From positions 1 through 64,000 of the forward strand of contig ONLL01000014.1 of NCBI GenBank assembly GCA_900318685.1: a DNA stretch of 64,000 nucleotides, written 5' to 3'. Every line of letters starts with the position of its first letter. Position 1 is the first letter of the stretch. This DNA comes from an uncultured Prevotellaceae bacterium. Lineage in GTDB: Bacteria; Bacteroidota; Bacteroidia; Bacteroidales; Bacteroidaceae. Shown in pieces: positions 1-9,015 of the stretch. A program made the position numbers and the translations under genes. The notes under the pieces were generated by a model. It ran no database searches. It was not told where the DNA came from and was given only the letters and a program-made list of their open reading frames with translations.

Positions 1-1
1 C

Positions 2-325
2 ATCTTCAAGGTGGGCATCACCAGCACGGCCTCCGACACGGAGGAGGGCTGCACGGCTGCCAACGTGAAGAAGAGCCGCGTGCTGTTCGCCCCCGAGACC
101 ACCTCGTCGCCCACGGGTGAGACGGCCACGGTGCAGCGTCCTGCCCTGGTGAACGGCGTGCCTACGCTGGTAGACTACGAGGTGACCACCTACAATCACC
201 CCGCCACCATGCTCAAGGACATCCGTTTCGAGCTGGCTCACAATGCCACTGGCAGCGGTATCACCCCGAGTGGTGATGACTCAGGAGGCGGTGATGGCGG
301 CGGAGGGGATGAGCCAAGACCGTAG
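2..325 (+). CDS. HU-like DNA-binding protein, C-terminal part (5' cut by window edge)
   Basis: The reading frame is open from base 2, so the gene begins upstream of the window and only about 107 C-terminal residues are seen. The protein ends in a Gly/Asp-rich tail finishing GGDEPRP, close to the GDDEPRP tail of the HU-like protein at 21678-22262. The FKVG start also resembles the FRPT segment of that protein. I infer the same Bacteroidota HU/IHF-like family, which binds and bends DNA. The DNA-binding arm is outside the window, so the assignment rests on tail similarity. A GTG at 11 is in frame but is unlikely to be the true start. Confidence 0.6.
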   Translation: MFKVGITSTASDTEEGCTAANVKKSRVLFAPETTSSPTGETATVQRPALVNGVPTLVDYEVTTYNHPATMLKDIRFELAHNATGSGITPSGDDSGGGDGGGGDEPRP

Positions 326-358
326 ACCCACCCCCAGCCCCTCCCGAGGGGAGGGGAG
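326..358. repeat. GC-rich palindromic intergenic repeat
   Basis: Directly after the stop codon lies CCCACCCCCAGCCCCTCCCG followed by AGGGGAGGGGAG. CCCCTCCC pairs with GGGGAGGGG. The same CCCACCCCCAG head occurs inside miaB at 14914, so this is a dispersed element. Confidence 0.7.
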
Positions 359-374
359 TTTAGATTGTCTCAAA

Positions 375-453
375 GTGAAGAGTTTAGAGTGTAGAGTTTA
401 GAGTTCTTGCGTCCCTTTGGTAGCAAGCGAGCCGAGCTCGAGCGTGCTACCGC
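375..453. repeat. Composite repeat: heptamer array plus 54-bp palindromic unit
   Basis: Bases 375-402 are four tandem heptamers (GTGAAGA, GTTTAGA, GTGTAGA, GTTTAGA). Bases 400-453 form a unit whose core is a hairpin closed by GGTAGCA/TGCTACC. The 54 bases 400-453 are identical, in reverse complement, to 32994-33047 inside the GT2 gene, where a heptamer array also adjoins them. Confidence 0.9.
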
Positions 454-485
454 GCTGACTACCGCACATTGACTCTTAGTGTAGA

Positions 486-525
486 AAAGCCCCTTCCGTG
501 CTTTGGTGCGGGAAGGGGTTTTTTC
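486..525 (+). terminator. Rho-independent terminator
   Basis: CCCCTTCC pairs with GGAAGGGG around a short loop, with six Ts after the stem and four As before it. It can end rightward transcription and probably also the leftward rha operon that stops at 590. Confidence 0.85.
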
Positions 526-589
526 GTTGCTTCTTGCGCAGCCACTCACCTCATCTCGGAGGTAGGAGAGGAGGGTGAAGGGTGCCCCG

Positions 590-1624
590 TCAGCTGATGA
601 GCTTGGGGAGGAAGGTGGAGAAGACCAGGACTACGAGGCCTACTACGAGGACGGCGATGGTGGTCTTGGAACAGCCCTTCCACTCCTTGAGGATGATGCC
701 CCAGACATTGGAGAAGAGCACGTTGAACGCCATGAGGATGCAGAACGCCAGGGTCATCATGCTGCTGCCGGGCTCGAAGAAGCTCTTGCCCAGGCTGAGT
801 CCGAAGAACTGGGAATACCACAGGGCTCCGGCGAGGAGGCAGAACAGGAGGTTGTTGCCCCAGACGCTCTTCTTCTTGTAGTCGCCCCAGGTGTGGTTCT
901 TCTGGTTCTGATAGAAGCAGTAGACGGCATTGGTGACGAAGCCTCCGAGGGTGACGAGGAACGTGGCGGGGAGGGTCTTGAACATGTCCTGCGTCTCGGC
1001 GAAGTGTATGTCCTTGCCGAACTCCAGTCCTACGTTGAAGCATCCGCTCATGAATCCGGCGAGCAGGGCGATGGCGAGGCCCTTGGGGAAGTTGAAGTCC
1101 TTGACGGCCTCTTTCTTCTCCTCCTCGGAGAGCGATGCCGACTTCATGCCTCCTGCGATGCCGATGATGGCGATGCCGAGCAGGCACACCACGACGCCGA
1201 GGATGACGGCGAAGGTGAGCGACTCGAGTGCGTTGAGCTCAGGGAAGAAGATGTTGAGCAGGATGGGTCCCATGATGGTGCCCAGTCCGGCGCAGGTGCC
1301 CAGTGCTATCGACTGTCCGAGGGCGACGCCGAGGTAGCGCATCGACAGTCCGAAGGTGAGTCCGCCCACTCCCCAGAGCACGCCGAAGAGGATGGTCATC
1401 CAGATGTTGAACGACGACGCACCGGCGAAGAGCTCGCCCACGGAATGCCCTTCGGGCACTGCCAGCAGGAGTCCGAGGAAGGGCAGGATGAGCCATGCGA
1501 AGACGCCCTGGATGATCCAGTACGACTCCCACGACCAGTCCTTGATCTTGTTGATGGGCACGTAGCAGCTGCTCTGGCAGAATGCTCCGATGGCGATGAT
1601 GATTAGTCCGATGAATATTTCCAT
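590..1624 (-). CDS. rhaT: L-rhamnose/proton symporter RhaT
   Basis: This 344-aa inner-membrane protein has about ten hydrophobic segments and fits the RhaT family in length and sequence, including the N-terminal SSCYVPINKIKDWSWE region and a MRYLGVALGQS stretch. Family members import L-rhamnose with a proton. It is the last gene of the leftward run rhaB-GH115-rhaA-rhaT, 116 bases after rhaA. That gap holds GC-rich hairpins, so it may be expressed at a different level from the upstream genes. Transcription meets the hairpin at 486-525. The identification is firm because sequence and context agree. Confidence 0.95.
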   Translation of the reverse strand: MEIFIGLIIIAIGAFCQSSCYVPINKIKDWSWESYWIIQGVFAWLILPFLGLLLAVPEGHSVGELFAGASSFNIWMTILFGVLWGVGGLTFGLSMRYLGVALGQSIALGTCAGLGTIMGPILLNIFFPELNALESLTFAVILGVVVCLLGIAIIGIAGGMKSASLSEEEKKEAVKDFNFPKGLAIALLAGFMSGCFNVGLEFGKDIHFAETQDMFKTLPATFLVTLGGFVTNAVYCFYQNQKNHTWGDYKKKSVWGNNLLFCLLAGALWYSQFFGLSLGKSFFEPGSSMMTLAFCILMAFNVLFSNVWGIILKEWKGCSKTTIAVLVVGLVVLVFSTFLPKLIS

Positions 1625-1631
1625 AAATTGA

Positions 1632-1730
1632 AAGGCCCCCCTCTAATCCCCTCGACTGGGGGGAAGCCGCAACGGGGGCGCGGGCTTGGGTCACGAAAGA
1701 AGCCTCCCCCGGTGGTGGCAGGGGAGGCTG
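1632..1730. repeat. GC-rich hairpins between rhaA and rhaT
   Basis: The rhaA-rhaT spacer contains AGGCCCCCC...GGGGGG and a second hairpin AGCCTCCCC...GGGGAGGCT (about 1700-1729). The first resembles the GC-rich repeat family at 326 and 14914. The second could attenuate or stabilise the operon mRNA. Confidence 0.6.
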
Positions 1731-1740
1731 ATGAGGGCTT

Positions 1741-2991
1741 TTAACGCTTGGAGGTGACGTCCTTCTCGTACTGCTGGATGCAGGCGATGAACTCCTCGCC
1801 CACGGGGACGTTGTTCTTCAGGTTGAAGTAGTCGTAGACGGCGCCGAAGGGCATCGACTTGGCCTCTTCCATGAGTGCGAGGCGCTCGAAGTACTGTCCG
1901 TTGTCCTCGTACTCGCGCAGCTTGGCCTTGGGCTCGAGCATGGCCTGGAGGATGCACTTCTGTGTGGCGCGGCTGCCGATGATGTAGGCACCGATGCGGT
2001 TGATGGAGGCATCGAAGTAGTCGAGACCGACGTGGGCGCGGTCGAGGGCGTCGCTGCGCACGAGCTCCTTGAAGAGGTCGAGGGTCTGGTCGTTCATGAT
2101 GGTCACGTGGTCGCTGTCCCAGCGCACGGGGCGGCTGACGTGGAGCATGAGCTCGGGCACGTACATGAGCAGGGTGGATACGAAGTCGGAGACGTTCTCG
2201 GTGGGCTCATAGTGGCCGGTGTCGAGGGTGTAGATGTACTTGCGGGTGGCGCAGTAGGCGGTGTAGAAGTCGTGTGAGCCCACGGTGTAGCTTTCCAGTC
2301 CGATGCCGAAGAGCTTAGCCTCGAAGCAGTTCTTCACCCAGTCGAGCTTCTCCTCCATGACCTCGTCGAGCGATGCTGCCAGGATCTCGCGGTACTTCTT
2401 GCGCTGCACGGGTATGTCCTTCATGCCGTCGTGCACCCAGATGTTCATGATGCAGGGGTCGTTCTGGGCCTTACCCATGGCGTCGGCTATGCGGCGGCAG
2501 CGCTTGGTGTGCTCGATCCAGAAGTCGCGGATGCCTTTGTCGGGGTTGGCTAGTGTGAGGTCGCCGCTCTTGGGGTGTGAGAACGAGGTGGAGTTGAAGT
2601 CGAGCTTCATGTTGTTGGCCTTGGCCCAGTCGATCCAGCTCTGGAAGTGCTCGACGCCGCACTGGTCGCGGTCGACGAACTTGCCGCCGAAGTCGCCGTA
2701 GATCTCGTGGAGGTTCAGGCGGTGGTTGCCGCCGAGGAGTGTCTTGACGAACTCGATGTCCTGGCGTACCTCGTCGATGGTGCGTGCGCGTCCGGGATAG
2801 TTGCCGGTGGTCTGGATGCCGCCGCTGAGGGCCTCGTTGCGCTCGAAGCCGACGACGTCGTCGGTCTGCCAGCAGTGGAGTGAGAGCTGCTGCTTCTGGA
2901 GCTGGTCAAGTACTGCGTCGGTGTCGACGCCAATGGCTGCGTAGCGTTCCTTGGCTACGGCATAAGCCTGTTCAATCAGATTAGCTTTCAT
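1741..2991 (-). CDS. rhaA: L-rhamnose isomerase
   Basis: The 416-aa cytoplasmic enzyme converts L-rhamnose to L-rhamnulose with a divalent metal. Length and sequence match RhaA throughout, for example the N-terminal AYAVAKERYAAIGVDTD, the NIWVHDGMKD segment and the DTGHYEPTENVSD segment that includes metal-binding positions. It follows the GH115 gene by 42 bases in the same direction and precedes rhaT. The start ATG at 2991 fits the family N-terminus. With rhaB it supplies the first two steps of rhamnose catabolism. Confidence 0.96.
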   Translation of the reverse strand: MKANLIEQAYAVAKERYAAIGVDTDAVLDQLQKQQLSLHCWQTDDVVGFERNEALSGGIQTTGNYPGRARTIDEVRQDIEFVKTLLGGNHRLNLHEIYGDFGGKFVDRDQCGVEHFQSWIDWAKANNMKLDFNSTSFSHPKSGDLTLANPDKGIRDFWIEHTKRCRRIADAMGKAQNDPCIMNIWVHDGMKDIPVQRKKYREILAASLDEVMEEKLDWVKNCFEAKLFGIGLESYTVGSHDFYTAYCATRKYIYTLDTGHYEPTENVSDFVSTLLMYVPELMLHVSRPVRWDSDHVTIMNDQTLDLFKELVRSDALDRAHVGLDYFDASINRIGAYIIGSRATQKCILQAMLEPKAKLREYEDNGQYFERLALMEEAKSMPFGAVYDYFNLKNNVPVGEEFIACIQQYEKDVTSKR

Positions 2992-3033
2992 TGTCTTAAT
3001 GTTTTTGTTTTGAAATAATAAAAAGATGACTAA

Positions 3034-5388
3034 TTAGTAAGTGTTCACGGGAATGAGGTAGGCTTGTCGCTCGCCTCCTTGCCATATCATCCACTGGTCG
3101 GCGATGATGTGATGGTCGAGGGCAGTGATGCTGAGCCTGTGACGGCCTTTGGTGAGGCGTATGGGTGTCTTGTTGAGTGCCTGTCCGCGCAGCACGCTCT
3201 GCTTCCAGGTCTCTGAGCGGTAGGGCGTCTTCAGCGAGATGACGGTGGCGGGCTGGTCGTCGATCTGCACGGCATAGCGCAGGTCACCGCGGTCGCTGGG
3301 CTGCGTGGGTATCATGGCGGTGTAGAGCGTGGCGTCGCCCTCCTGCGGGCTGTCGAAGTCGTACGTCAGCGTGGTGCCCTTGGGCAGGGCTACGGCCTGC
3401 ATGGAGTGGCCGAGCATCGGGATGACCTGGGGGGACTGCTGTGATACGGCAGCAGACGGGGCGGCAGCGTAGTCGCAGGCATTGCGGGCGATGGCACGGC
3501 CTACGGAGGGATGCTGCGGGAACGAGGTGTGCACCTTGCCGAAGACGGGCAGGTCGCGCGGTGCGGCTGACATGAGGCGCTGCCACTTGCCGTTGTTCAT
3601 CGTGTTGTAGTGCTCCGTCAGCTGCTGTATCTCCTCGTAGGCTTTCTTGCTTTCTGGTTCGTTGGAGAGCATCTTGCGGGTCATGGCGGCAGCGGCATGG
3701 ACGGGATACAGCACATGGGCGAAGTAGGCATCCTGACGGGCGTCCATCACCAGGGGGCGCCAGGTGTCGACGATGGCTTCGAGGTGAGCGAAGGCCTCCA
3801 TGCGCTGGTAGCCCTCGGTCAGCGAGAACTCGGTGCTCTCAGGCACTGACTTGCCGCCGGGGTATTTCTGTCTGTCGAGCTCCACCTGTGTCCATCCCAT
3901 GAACTCGGGACGGCGGATGGCGTTGAGGTGACAGAGCTCGCGCATGGCGGGGAAGATGGCGCGTCCCACCTGGGCGCCAAACTGCGTCATATACCATCGT
4001 TCCATGTGCTCTTCAAGAGAGAGAGGACCTTGTGTGGTAGCCACCCATCGTCTCCCTTTTAATGACGGGTCGGTGGAAATGCTGTTGATGTCCCATGCCA
4101 GGTCCAGGAACAGCTCCAGCTGGTAGGCGGCCACTTTCGGGTCGTGGACATTGGCTATCCACAGGCGTCGGCAGTTGTGATCGTAGGCGGCACGCATCTC
4201 GTTGTAGATGAGTCCCGGCTGTGTGGTGCTGAGCCAGAGGTAGTCGTGCGGACGTCCCCAGTAGGAGAGGTGATAGTAGATGCCGCCTCCGCCGCTGCGC
4301 TGCTGCTGCAGGCTGTCGGGCAGGCGCGTGAGGTAGCCGTAGTTGTCGTCGCACCACATCAGCGTGACGTCGTCGGGCACGCGCAGTCCGCTCTCGTAGA
4401 TCTCGAGCACCTCCTTGTAGGGTATGAACACCTGCGGCACGTGCTCCACATCCTTATTATAATAGCGACGGATGAGCTGACGCTGGTCGTCGATGACCTG
4501 CTGCAGCCCGTTGAGCTTCTCCTCGGGAGTCTTCACTCCCTCCATCGAACCGTCGTGTATGCCTCGCATGCCCAGGGTGAAGAGAGCCTCCGAGCCTTTC
4601 ATCTGCTGCAGGCGCTCCTGCCAGTACTGCTGCACCTGCTGGCGGTTGGTGATGTAGTTATACGCACCACGTGATTTGTGATCCCACTCGGCGACGTTGT
4701 TGCGCAGCAGGGGCTCGCAGTGGCTGGTGCCGACGAGGATGGCGAAGGAGTCGGCCATCTCCTTGTTGCCGGGAACGGTGAAGAAACCGGGCGACACATT
4801 GTGCATGGCCGGCCAGATGGCGTTGGCTCGCAGGCGCAGCAGAAGCTGGAAGAGCCGCTTGTAGGTCTGCGGGCCCATGTTGTCCCCAGACCAGCGGCGT
4901 ATGCTCCAGTCCTCGTCATTGATGAAGATGCCGCGATACTGCACCGACGGTGTATGCTCGAGTCGGAACGTGTCGGGTAGTGACAGAGGGGTGAAACGGC
5001 TGTGTGGACGCACGTCGCCCCACCATACCCACGGCGACACCCCGGCCATGCGGCTCAGTTCGAGGATGCCGTAGGCGGTGCCGCGGGCGTTATGGCCCTC
5101 GACCACCACCTGGCTGTTCTGCACACGGATGCAGAAGCCGTCGTCGCTGCCCTTGCCCTGCACGATGCGGATGGGGGCATCCTTGGCGGGTACGGCCTTG
5201 TGTCTAGTCACCAGCTCCATGTCGTCGGCGAACATCTGCAAGGCCTGCTCCACGACGGGAGCCACCTTGCCCTGCACCTGGTAGGTCACAGGATGCTCGC
5301 CGTCGTACCATACTACGTTGCCGGCCATTGCAGTGGATGATGACAGCATCAGGGCCAGCCATACAAATAGGCGAACAGCTTTTTTCAT
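3034..5388 (-). CDS. Glycoside hydrolase family 115 (alpha-glucuronidase-type), exported
   Basis: This is a 784-aa protein with a clear signal peptide (MKKAVRLFVWLALMLSSSTAMA). It shows the GH115 layout: an N-terminal GH20-like domain, then the YRGIFINDEDWS segment, a (beta/alpha)8 catalytic region with LRANAIWPAMHN and MWCDDNYGY, a helical domain, and a C-terminal beta domain. At 784 aa it is somewhat short for the family. GH115 enzymes remove (4-O-methyl)glucuronic acid from xylan or arabinogalactan. Its place between rhaB and rhaA, 22 bases after rhaB, suggests a substrate in which glucuronic acid is linked to rhamnose, such as capped arabinogalactan or gum chains. That substrate is inferred. 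Confidence 0.88.
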   Translation of the reverse strand: MKKAVRLFVWLALMLSSSTAMAGNVVWYDGEHPVTYQVQGKVAPVVEQALQMFADDMELVTRHKAVPAKDAPIRIVQGKGSDDGFCIRVQNSQVVVEGHNARGTAYGILELSRMAGVSPWVWWGDVRPHSRFTPLSLPDTFRLEHTPSVQYRGIFINDEDWSIRRWSGDNMGPQTYKRLFQLLLRLRANAIWPAMHNVSPGFFTVPGNKEMADSFAILVGTSHCEPLLRNNVAEWDHKSRGAYNYITNRQQVQQYWQERLQQMKGSEALFTLGMRGIHDGSMEGVKTPEEKLNGLQQVIDDQRQLIRRYYNKDVEHVPQVFIPYKEVLEIYESGLRVPDDVTLMWCDDNYGYLTRLPDSLQQQRSGGGGIYYHLSYWGRPHDYLWLSTTQPGLIYNEMRAAYDHNCRRLWIANVHDPKVAAYQLELFLDLAWDINSISTDPSLKGRRWVATTQGPLSLEEHMERWYMTQFGAQVGRAIFPAMRELCHLNAIRRPEFMGWTQVELDRQKYPGGKSVPESTEFSLTEGYQRMEAFAHLEAIVDTWRPLVMDARQDAYFAHVLYPVHAAAAMTRKMLSNEPESKKAYEEIQQLTEHYNTMNNGKWQRLMSAAPRDLPVFGKVHTSFPQHPSVGRAIARNACDYAAAPSAAVSQQSPQVIPMLGHSMQAVALPKGTTLTYDFDSPQEGDATLYTAMIPTQPSDRGDLRYAVQIDDQPATVISLKTPYRSETWKQSVLRGQALNKTPIRLTKGRHRLSITALDHHIIADQWMIWQGGERQAYLIPVNTY

Positions 5389-5410
5389 CGATGACGGTAT
5401 TGCCAGTTAA

Positions 5411-6895
5411 TTATTTCTTATTGACGATGCCAAGATACTTGTCGTATGCGGCATCCCACACGGCCTTGTCCTGCGGCTCGTACTTCACCATCTCGATGCT
5501 GTTGGCGATGATGGCACGCATCTGCCAGATGTCGTTCACCAGACGGGCTGCCTTGGCCTGCATCATGATGTTGCCGATGGCGGTGCACTCCTGCGGACCG
5601 GCAAGGACGGTGGCACCTGTAGAGTTGGCCGTGAACTGATTGAGGTACTTGTTCAGCGAGCCGCCACCAATGATATGGAGCACGTCGAGACGGAACGGAG
5701 CGAACTCCTGCAGCCAGGTGAATACCTGACGATAGCGCAGGGCCAGCGAGTCGAAGATGCAGCGGCAGATCTCGGCGGGAGTCTCCGGCACGGGCTGATT
5801 GGTCTCGCGGCAGTACTTCTGGATGGCTGCTATCATGCTCGAGGGGGCAGCAAAGGCAGCGTCGTCGGGGTTGATGAGCGAGCGGAAGGGCTCGACGGTC
5901 ATGGCCTGTCCCTGCAGTTCGGGATGGCTGAGCTGGCGCACCTCATCGGGCCATTCCAGTCGGCAGCGTTCATAGAGCCACATGCCGCATATATTCTTCA
6001 GGAAGCGGGTGGTGCCCTCGATGCCTCCCTCGTTGGTGAAGTTGCGCTCGTAGCTCAGGTCGCTGATGATGGCATCCTTCGTCTCGATGCCCATCAGGCT
6101 CCATGTGCCGCTGCTGAGGTAGGCAAACTTCTCGTCGCTGGCAGGTACGGCAGCTACGGCCGAGCCGGTGTCGTGGCCTGCCACAGCAATCACGGGCACG
6201 GGTCCCAGTCCTGTCAGGCGCTGCACCTCGTCGGTGAGGACGCCGATGACGGTGCCGGGATTGACCATCTTGCCGAACTTGCTCCTGGTGAGTCCGAGTG
6301 AGCAGAGCAGGCGCTCGTCGAGCTGCTTAGTGCGGGGATCGAGCAGCTGCGAGGTCGATGCGATGGTGTATTCGCACACCTCGTTGCCCGTGAGCATCCA
6401 GCTGAGTGCATCGGGCACGAACAGGATCTTCTGTGCATGACGCAGGGCTTCGTTGCCCTCGCGCTTCATGGCATAGAGCTGGAAGATCGAGTTGAAGTTC
6501 ATGAACTGTATGCCCGTCACGTCGTAGACCTCTTTCTTGGAGATGACATGCTTCAGGTAGTCGTCCATAGCATCGAAGGTGATGGGGTCGCGATAGGCGC
6601 GCGGGTTTCTCAGGATGGCACCGTCGGCACCTATGCATACGAAGTCAACGCCCCAGGTGTCGATGCCTATCGACGTGATCTCCAGTCCGCGTCGGGCCAC
6701 CTCCTTCAGTCCTCTGATGATTTCAAAGTAGAGGGCATAGATGTCCCAATAGTAGTGTCCGCCCTGTTCGATAAGGTTGTTGGGGAATCGTGTCAGCTCC
6801 CCCAGGTCAAACTTTCCGTCGGTGATGTTTCCAATGATGGTGCGGCCGCTGGTAGCTCCCAGGTCGACTGCGAAGAAATACTTTTTCTGCTCCAT
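5411..6895 (-). CDS. rhaB: Rhamnulokinase
   Basis: The FGGY-type sugar kinase of 494 aa phosphorylates L-rhamnulose. It has the N-terminal VDLGATSGRTIIG phosphate loop, IDTWGVDFVCI, an internal VAGHDTGSAVAA and the C-terminal GGGSLNKYLNQ segment. An open frame extends upstream to 7003, but the promoter -7 box at 6969-6976 lies inside that extension, so the ATG at 6895 (MEQKKYFFAVDLGATSG) is the right start. A purine-rich AAAGAAACC precedes it. It is the first gene of the operon. No AraC-type rhamnose regulator is seen nearby. Confidence 0.95.
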   Translation of the reverse strand: MEQKKYFFAVDLGATSGRTIIGNITDGKFDLGELTRFPNNLIEQGGHYYWDIYALYFEIIRGLKEVARRGLEITSIGIDTWGVDFVCIGADGAILRNPRAYRDPITFDAMDDYLKHVISKKEVYDVTGIQFMNFNSIFQLYAMKREGNEALRHAQKILFVPDALSWMLTGNEVCEYTIASTSQLLDPRTKQLDERLLCSLGLTRSKFGKMVNPGTVIGVLTDEVQRLTGLGPVPVIAVAGHDTGSAVAAVPASDEKFAYLSSGTWSLMGIETKDAIISDLSYERNFTNEGGIEGTTRFLKNICGMWLYERCRLEWPDEVRQLSHPELQGQAMTVEPFRSLINPDDAAFAAPSSMIAAIQKYCRETNQPVPETPAEICRCIFDSLALRYRQVFTWLQEFAPFRLDVLHIIGGGSLNKYLNQFTANSTGATVLAGPQECTAIGNIMMQAKAARLVNDIWQMRAIIANSIEMVKYEPQDKAVWDAAYDKYLGIVNKK

Positions 6896-6968
6896 GACTG
6901 TTGGTTTCTTTTTTTTGATTTGTTGGTATGCCTCTGCGCTTGCGCGCCGGCAGTTAGTAATAATGGTG

Positions 6969-6976
6969 CAAAAGTA
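6969..6976 (-). promoter_or_regulatory. rha operon promoter, -7 box
   Basis: TACTTTTG on the minus strand, about 75 bases before the rhaB start, fits TAnnTTTG. No good TTTG lies 19-20 bases upstream, which suits an activator-dependent promoter. Confidence 0.7.
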
Positions 6977-7037
6977 CGAAAAATATGCCGCTCGCACCAT
7001 CATATTTTGATTTAACGACTGAATTTTTTGATTTTCC

Positions 7038-7068
7038 TTTGTTTTTTACCAAACTCTTATTATCTTTG
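7038..7068 (+). promoter_or_regulatory. Bacteroidota promoter for HAD gene
   Basis: TTTG at 7038-7041, 19-base spacer, TATCTTTG at 7061-7068. It is back to back with the rha promoter. Confidence 0.85.
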
Positions 7069-7086
7069 CACAATGATTGAGAACCT

Positions 7087-7815
7087 ATGAAAGGGCAAAT
7101 GACAATGAAGGACAGACACTATACTGACCTGTTCGTGGATTTCGACGACACCCTCTGCGACACTCATGGCAACGCTGTTGAGGCACTGCACGAGGTGTAC
7201 GACGAATATCATCTGGAACGCTGCTTCAGCCATCCTGACATCTTCCACAATGCTTATTGGGAGGCAAATATCGACCTCTGGCAGCGCTATGGACGGGGAG
7301 AGATCACACGCGACTATCTCATCGTCGAGCGCTTTCGCCGTCCGCTGAGTCAGGGCAGGGACATCAGCGTCACGCCTGACCTCTGCCTGCAGATGAGCGA
7401 CCGCTTCCTCGACCTCTGTGCTCAGAAGGCGGGCGTGGTGGAGGGTGCCCACGAGCTGGTGGACTATCTGCGCCGGCGTGGCTATCGCCTTCACCTCTGT
7501 TCCAACGGCTTCCATGAGGTGCAGTATAGGAAGATTCATGCCTGTGGTTTCGACGGATGCTTCGATACCGTCGTCCTGAGTGAGGATGCTGGAGCCAACA
7601 AGCCCCTGCCTGCCTACTTTGACTATGCCTTCCGCCTGACGCAGGCCCGTCGTGAGACCACCGTGATGATAGGCGACGGATGGGACAGCGACATGAGTGG
7701 TGCCATCGGCTACGGTCTGGACACCATCTACCTGAACCGTTTCCCTGAGTATCGTCCGCCGCTGCCCGTCACCCATGAGGTGACCAGACTGTCGGAGATC
7801 ATGCTGATCCTGTGA
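7087..7815 (+). CDS. HAD-superfamily hydrolase, YjjG-like
   Basis: The protein is up to 242 aa. It carries the HAD motifs: DFDDT near the N-terminus with the nucleophile Asp and acid Asp, a cap domain, LCSNG (motif II), a Lys in ANKPLPAYF (motif III) and GDGWDSD (motif IV). Overall layout resembles YjjG-type nucleotidases, which dephosphorylate pyrimidine nucleoside monophosphates including non-canonical ones. Substrate remains a guess. The start is uncertain: ATGs at 7087, 7099 and 7105 are in frame, and an AAAGGG at 7090-7095 favours a later one. An out-of-frame five-codon mini-ORF from 7073 overlaps the 7087 ATG. Confidence 0.82.
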   Translation: MKGQMTMKDRHYTDLFVDFDDTLCDTHGNAVEALHEVYDEYHLERCFSHPDIFHNAYWEANIDLWQRYGRGEITRDYLIVERFRRPLSQGRDISVTPDLCLQMSDRFLDLCAQKAGVVEGAHELVDYLRRRGYRLHLCSNGFHEVQYRKIHACGFDGCFDTVVLSEDAGANKPLPAYFDYAFRLTQARRETTVMIGDGWDSDMSGAIGYGLDTIYLNRFPEYRPPLPVTHEVTRLSEIMLIL

Positions 7816-7854
7816 TGATTTATGCTTGGGAGATCGAAGAAAAACGCGTTTTTC

Positions 7855-7886
7855 TTTGGTTTTCTGCTCACTTATTCGTACTTTTG
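7855..7886 (+). promoter_or_regulatory. Promoter for acyltransferase-nigD pair
   Basis: TTTG at 7855-7858, 20-base spacer, TACTTTTG at 7879-7886. Only ten bases separate the box from the chosen ATG at 7897, so the leader is very short. Confidence 0.85.
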
Positions 7887-7896
7887 CATGCAGAAT

Positions 7897-9015
7897 ATGA
7901 AAAGAGAAGAATTTGATGCCATCCGGCCCTTTGAGCCGGAAGAACTGCCAGCGGCTTACGACCGTCTGGAGAGTGACACGCAGTTCCGTGCTGTGGTGGC
8001 CATGCTCTATCCGCAGGTGCCCTTCGAGGCAGTGATGCTTAGGATGCGCGGCTGCACGACGAGCCTTGACTTTCAGAAAGCTTTCTGCTATCCGTTTCTG
8101 AAGGAGCTGATGGCAAAGGCCTCGACGGGCCTGGACATGAATGTGGATGCCATCGACGTCAGGCGACGCTACACGTTCGTGTCGAACCATCGTGACATCG
8201 TGCTCGATTCAGCCCTGCTCGATGTGCTGCTGATTGATGCCGGTGCGGAGACGACCACTGAGATTGCCATCGGCGACAACCTGCTGGCGGCACCCTGGAT
8301 CAAGGACCTGGTGAGGATCAACAAGTCGTTCATTGTGGAGCGCTCGCTGGGCATCCGTGAGATGCTCATGGCATCGCGACGCCTCAGTGAGTATATGCAT
8401 TACGTCATAGGCGAGAAGCACGACAATGTGTGGATAGCCCAGCGTGAGGGACGTGCCAAGGACAGCGACGACCGCACGCAGCCCAGCATCCTGAAGATGA
8501 TGGCGATGGGAGGCGAGGGCAGTGTCGTGGAACGACTGAAGCAGCTGCACATTGTGCCCCTGAGCATCAGCTATGAGTATGACCCCTGCGACTTCCTGAA
8601 GGCGAGGGAGTTTCAGCTGAAGCGTGACGTGGAGGGTTGGCGGAAGACCAAGCAGGATGATGTGGAGTCGATGCGTACGGGCATCATGGGATACAAGGGA
8701 GAGGTGCACTACCACTGTGCTCCCTGCATCGATGAATGGCTCGACACGCTGCCCGAGGATCTTCCCAAGGGTGAGCTGTTCGACGTCATCGCCGCCCATA
8801 TCGACAGCGAGATACACCGTCACTATCGTCTCTATGCCTCCAACCGAGTGGCTGCCGGCGCCGAGAGCACGGCCGAAGAGCGTGCCGCCTTCGGGCAATA
8901 CCTGGATCAGCAGCTGGGTAAGATCCGGCTGGAGAATGCCGACGAGGAATTCCTCCGTGAGCGCCTCGTCGAGATGTATGCTAATCCCTACCGAAACCAT
9001 ATCGCAGCGTTATGA
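7897..9015 (+). CDS. PlsC-like acyltransferase
   Basis: The 372-aa protein contains NHRDIVLD, the NHxxxxD variant of the catalytic motif of glycerolphosphate acyltransferases, followed by DNLLAAPWIKDL and by VWIAQREGRAKD, matching the usual downstream blocks. Such Bacteroidota proteins are probably membrane-associated enzymes that move an acyl chain onto a lysophospholipid or other lipid. The open frame begins at 7822, but the -7 box at 7879-7886 rules out that start, and ATG 7897 (MKREEFDAI) is preferred. It overlaps the next gene by four bases (ATGA), so the two are translationally coupled. Confidence 0.85.
   Translation: MKREEFDAIRPFEPEELPAAYDRLESDTQFRAVVAMLYPQVPFEAVMLRMRGCTTSLDFQKAFCYPFLKELMAKASTGLDMNVDAIDVRRRYTFVSNHRDIVLDSALLDVLLIDAGAETTTEIAIGDNLLAAPWIKDLVRINKSFIVERSLGIREMLMASRRLSEYMHYVIGEKHDNVWIAQREGRAKDSDDRTQPSILKMMAMGGEGSVVERLKQLHIVPLSISYEYDPCDFLKAREFQLKRDVEGWRKTKQDDVESMRTGIMGYKGEVHYHCAPCIDEWLDTLPEDLPKGELFDVIAAHIDSEIHRHYRLYASNRVAAGAESTAEERAAFGQYLDQQLGKIRLENADEEFLRERLVEMYANPYRNHIAAL

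Noticed and set aside
575-1606. 343-codon plus-strand frame over rhaT
   Set aside because: The translation is Glu/Asp/Gly-rich low complexity, antisense to a clear membrane transporter.
7060-8190. 376-codon minus-strand frame over the HAD and acyltransferase genes
   Set aside because: It runs antisense through two well-supported genes and across their promoters, and has no recognisable family features.
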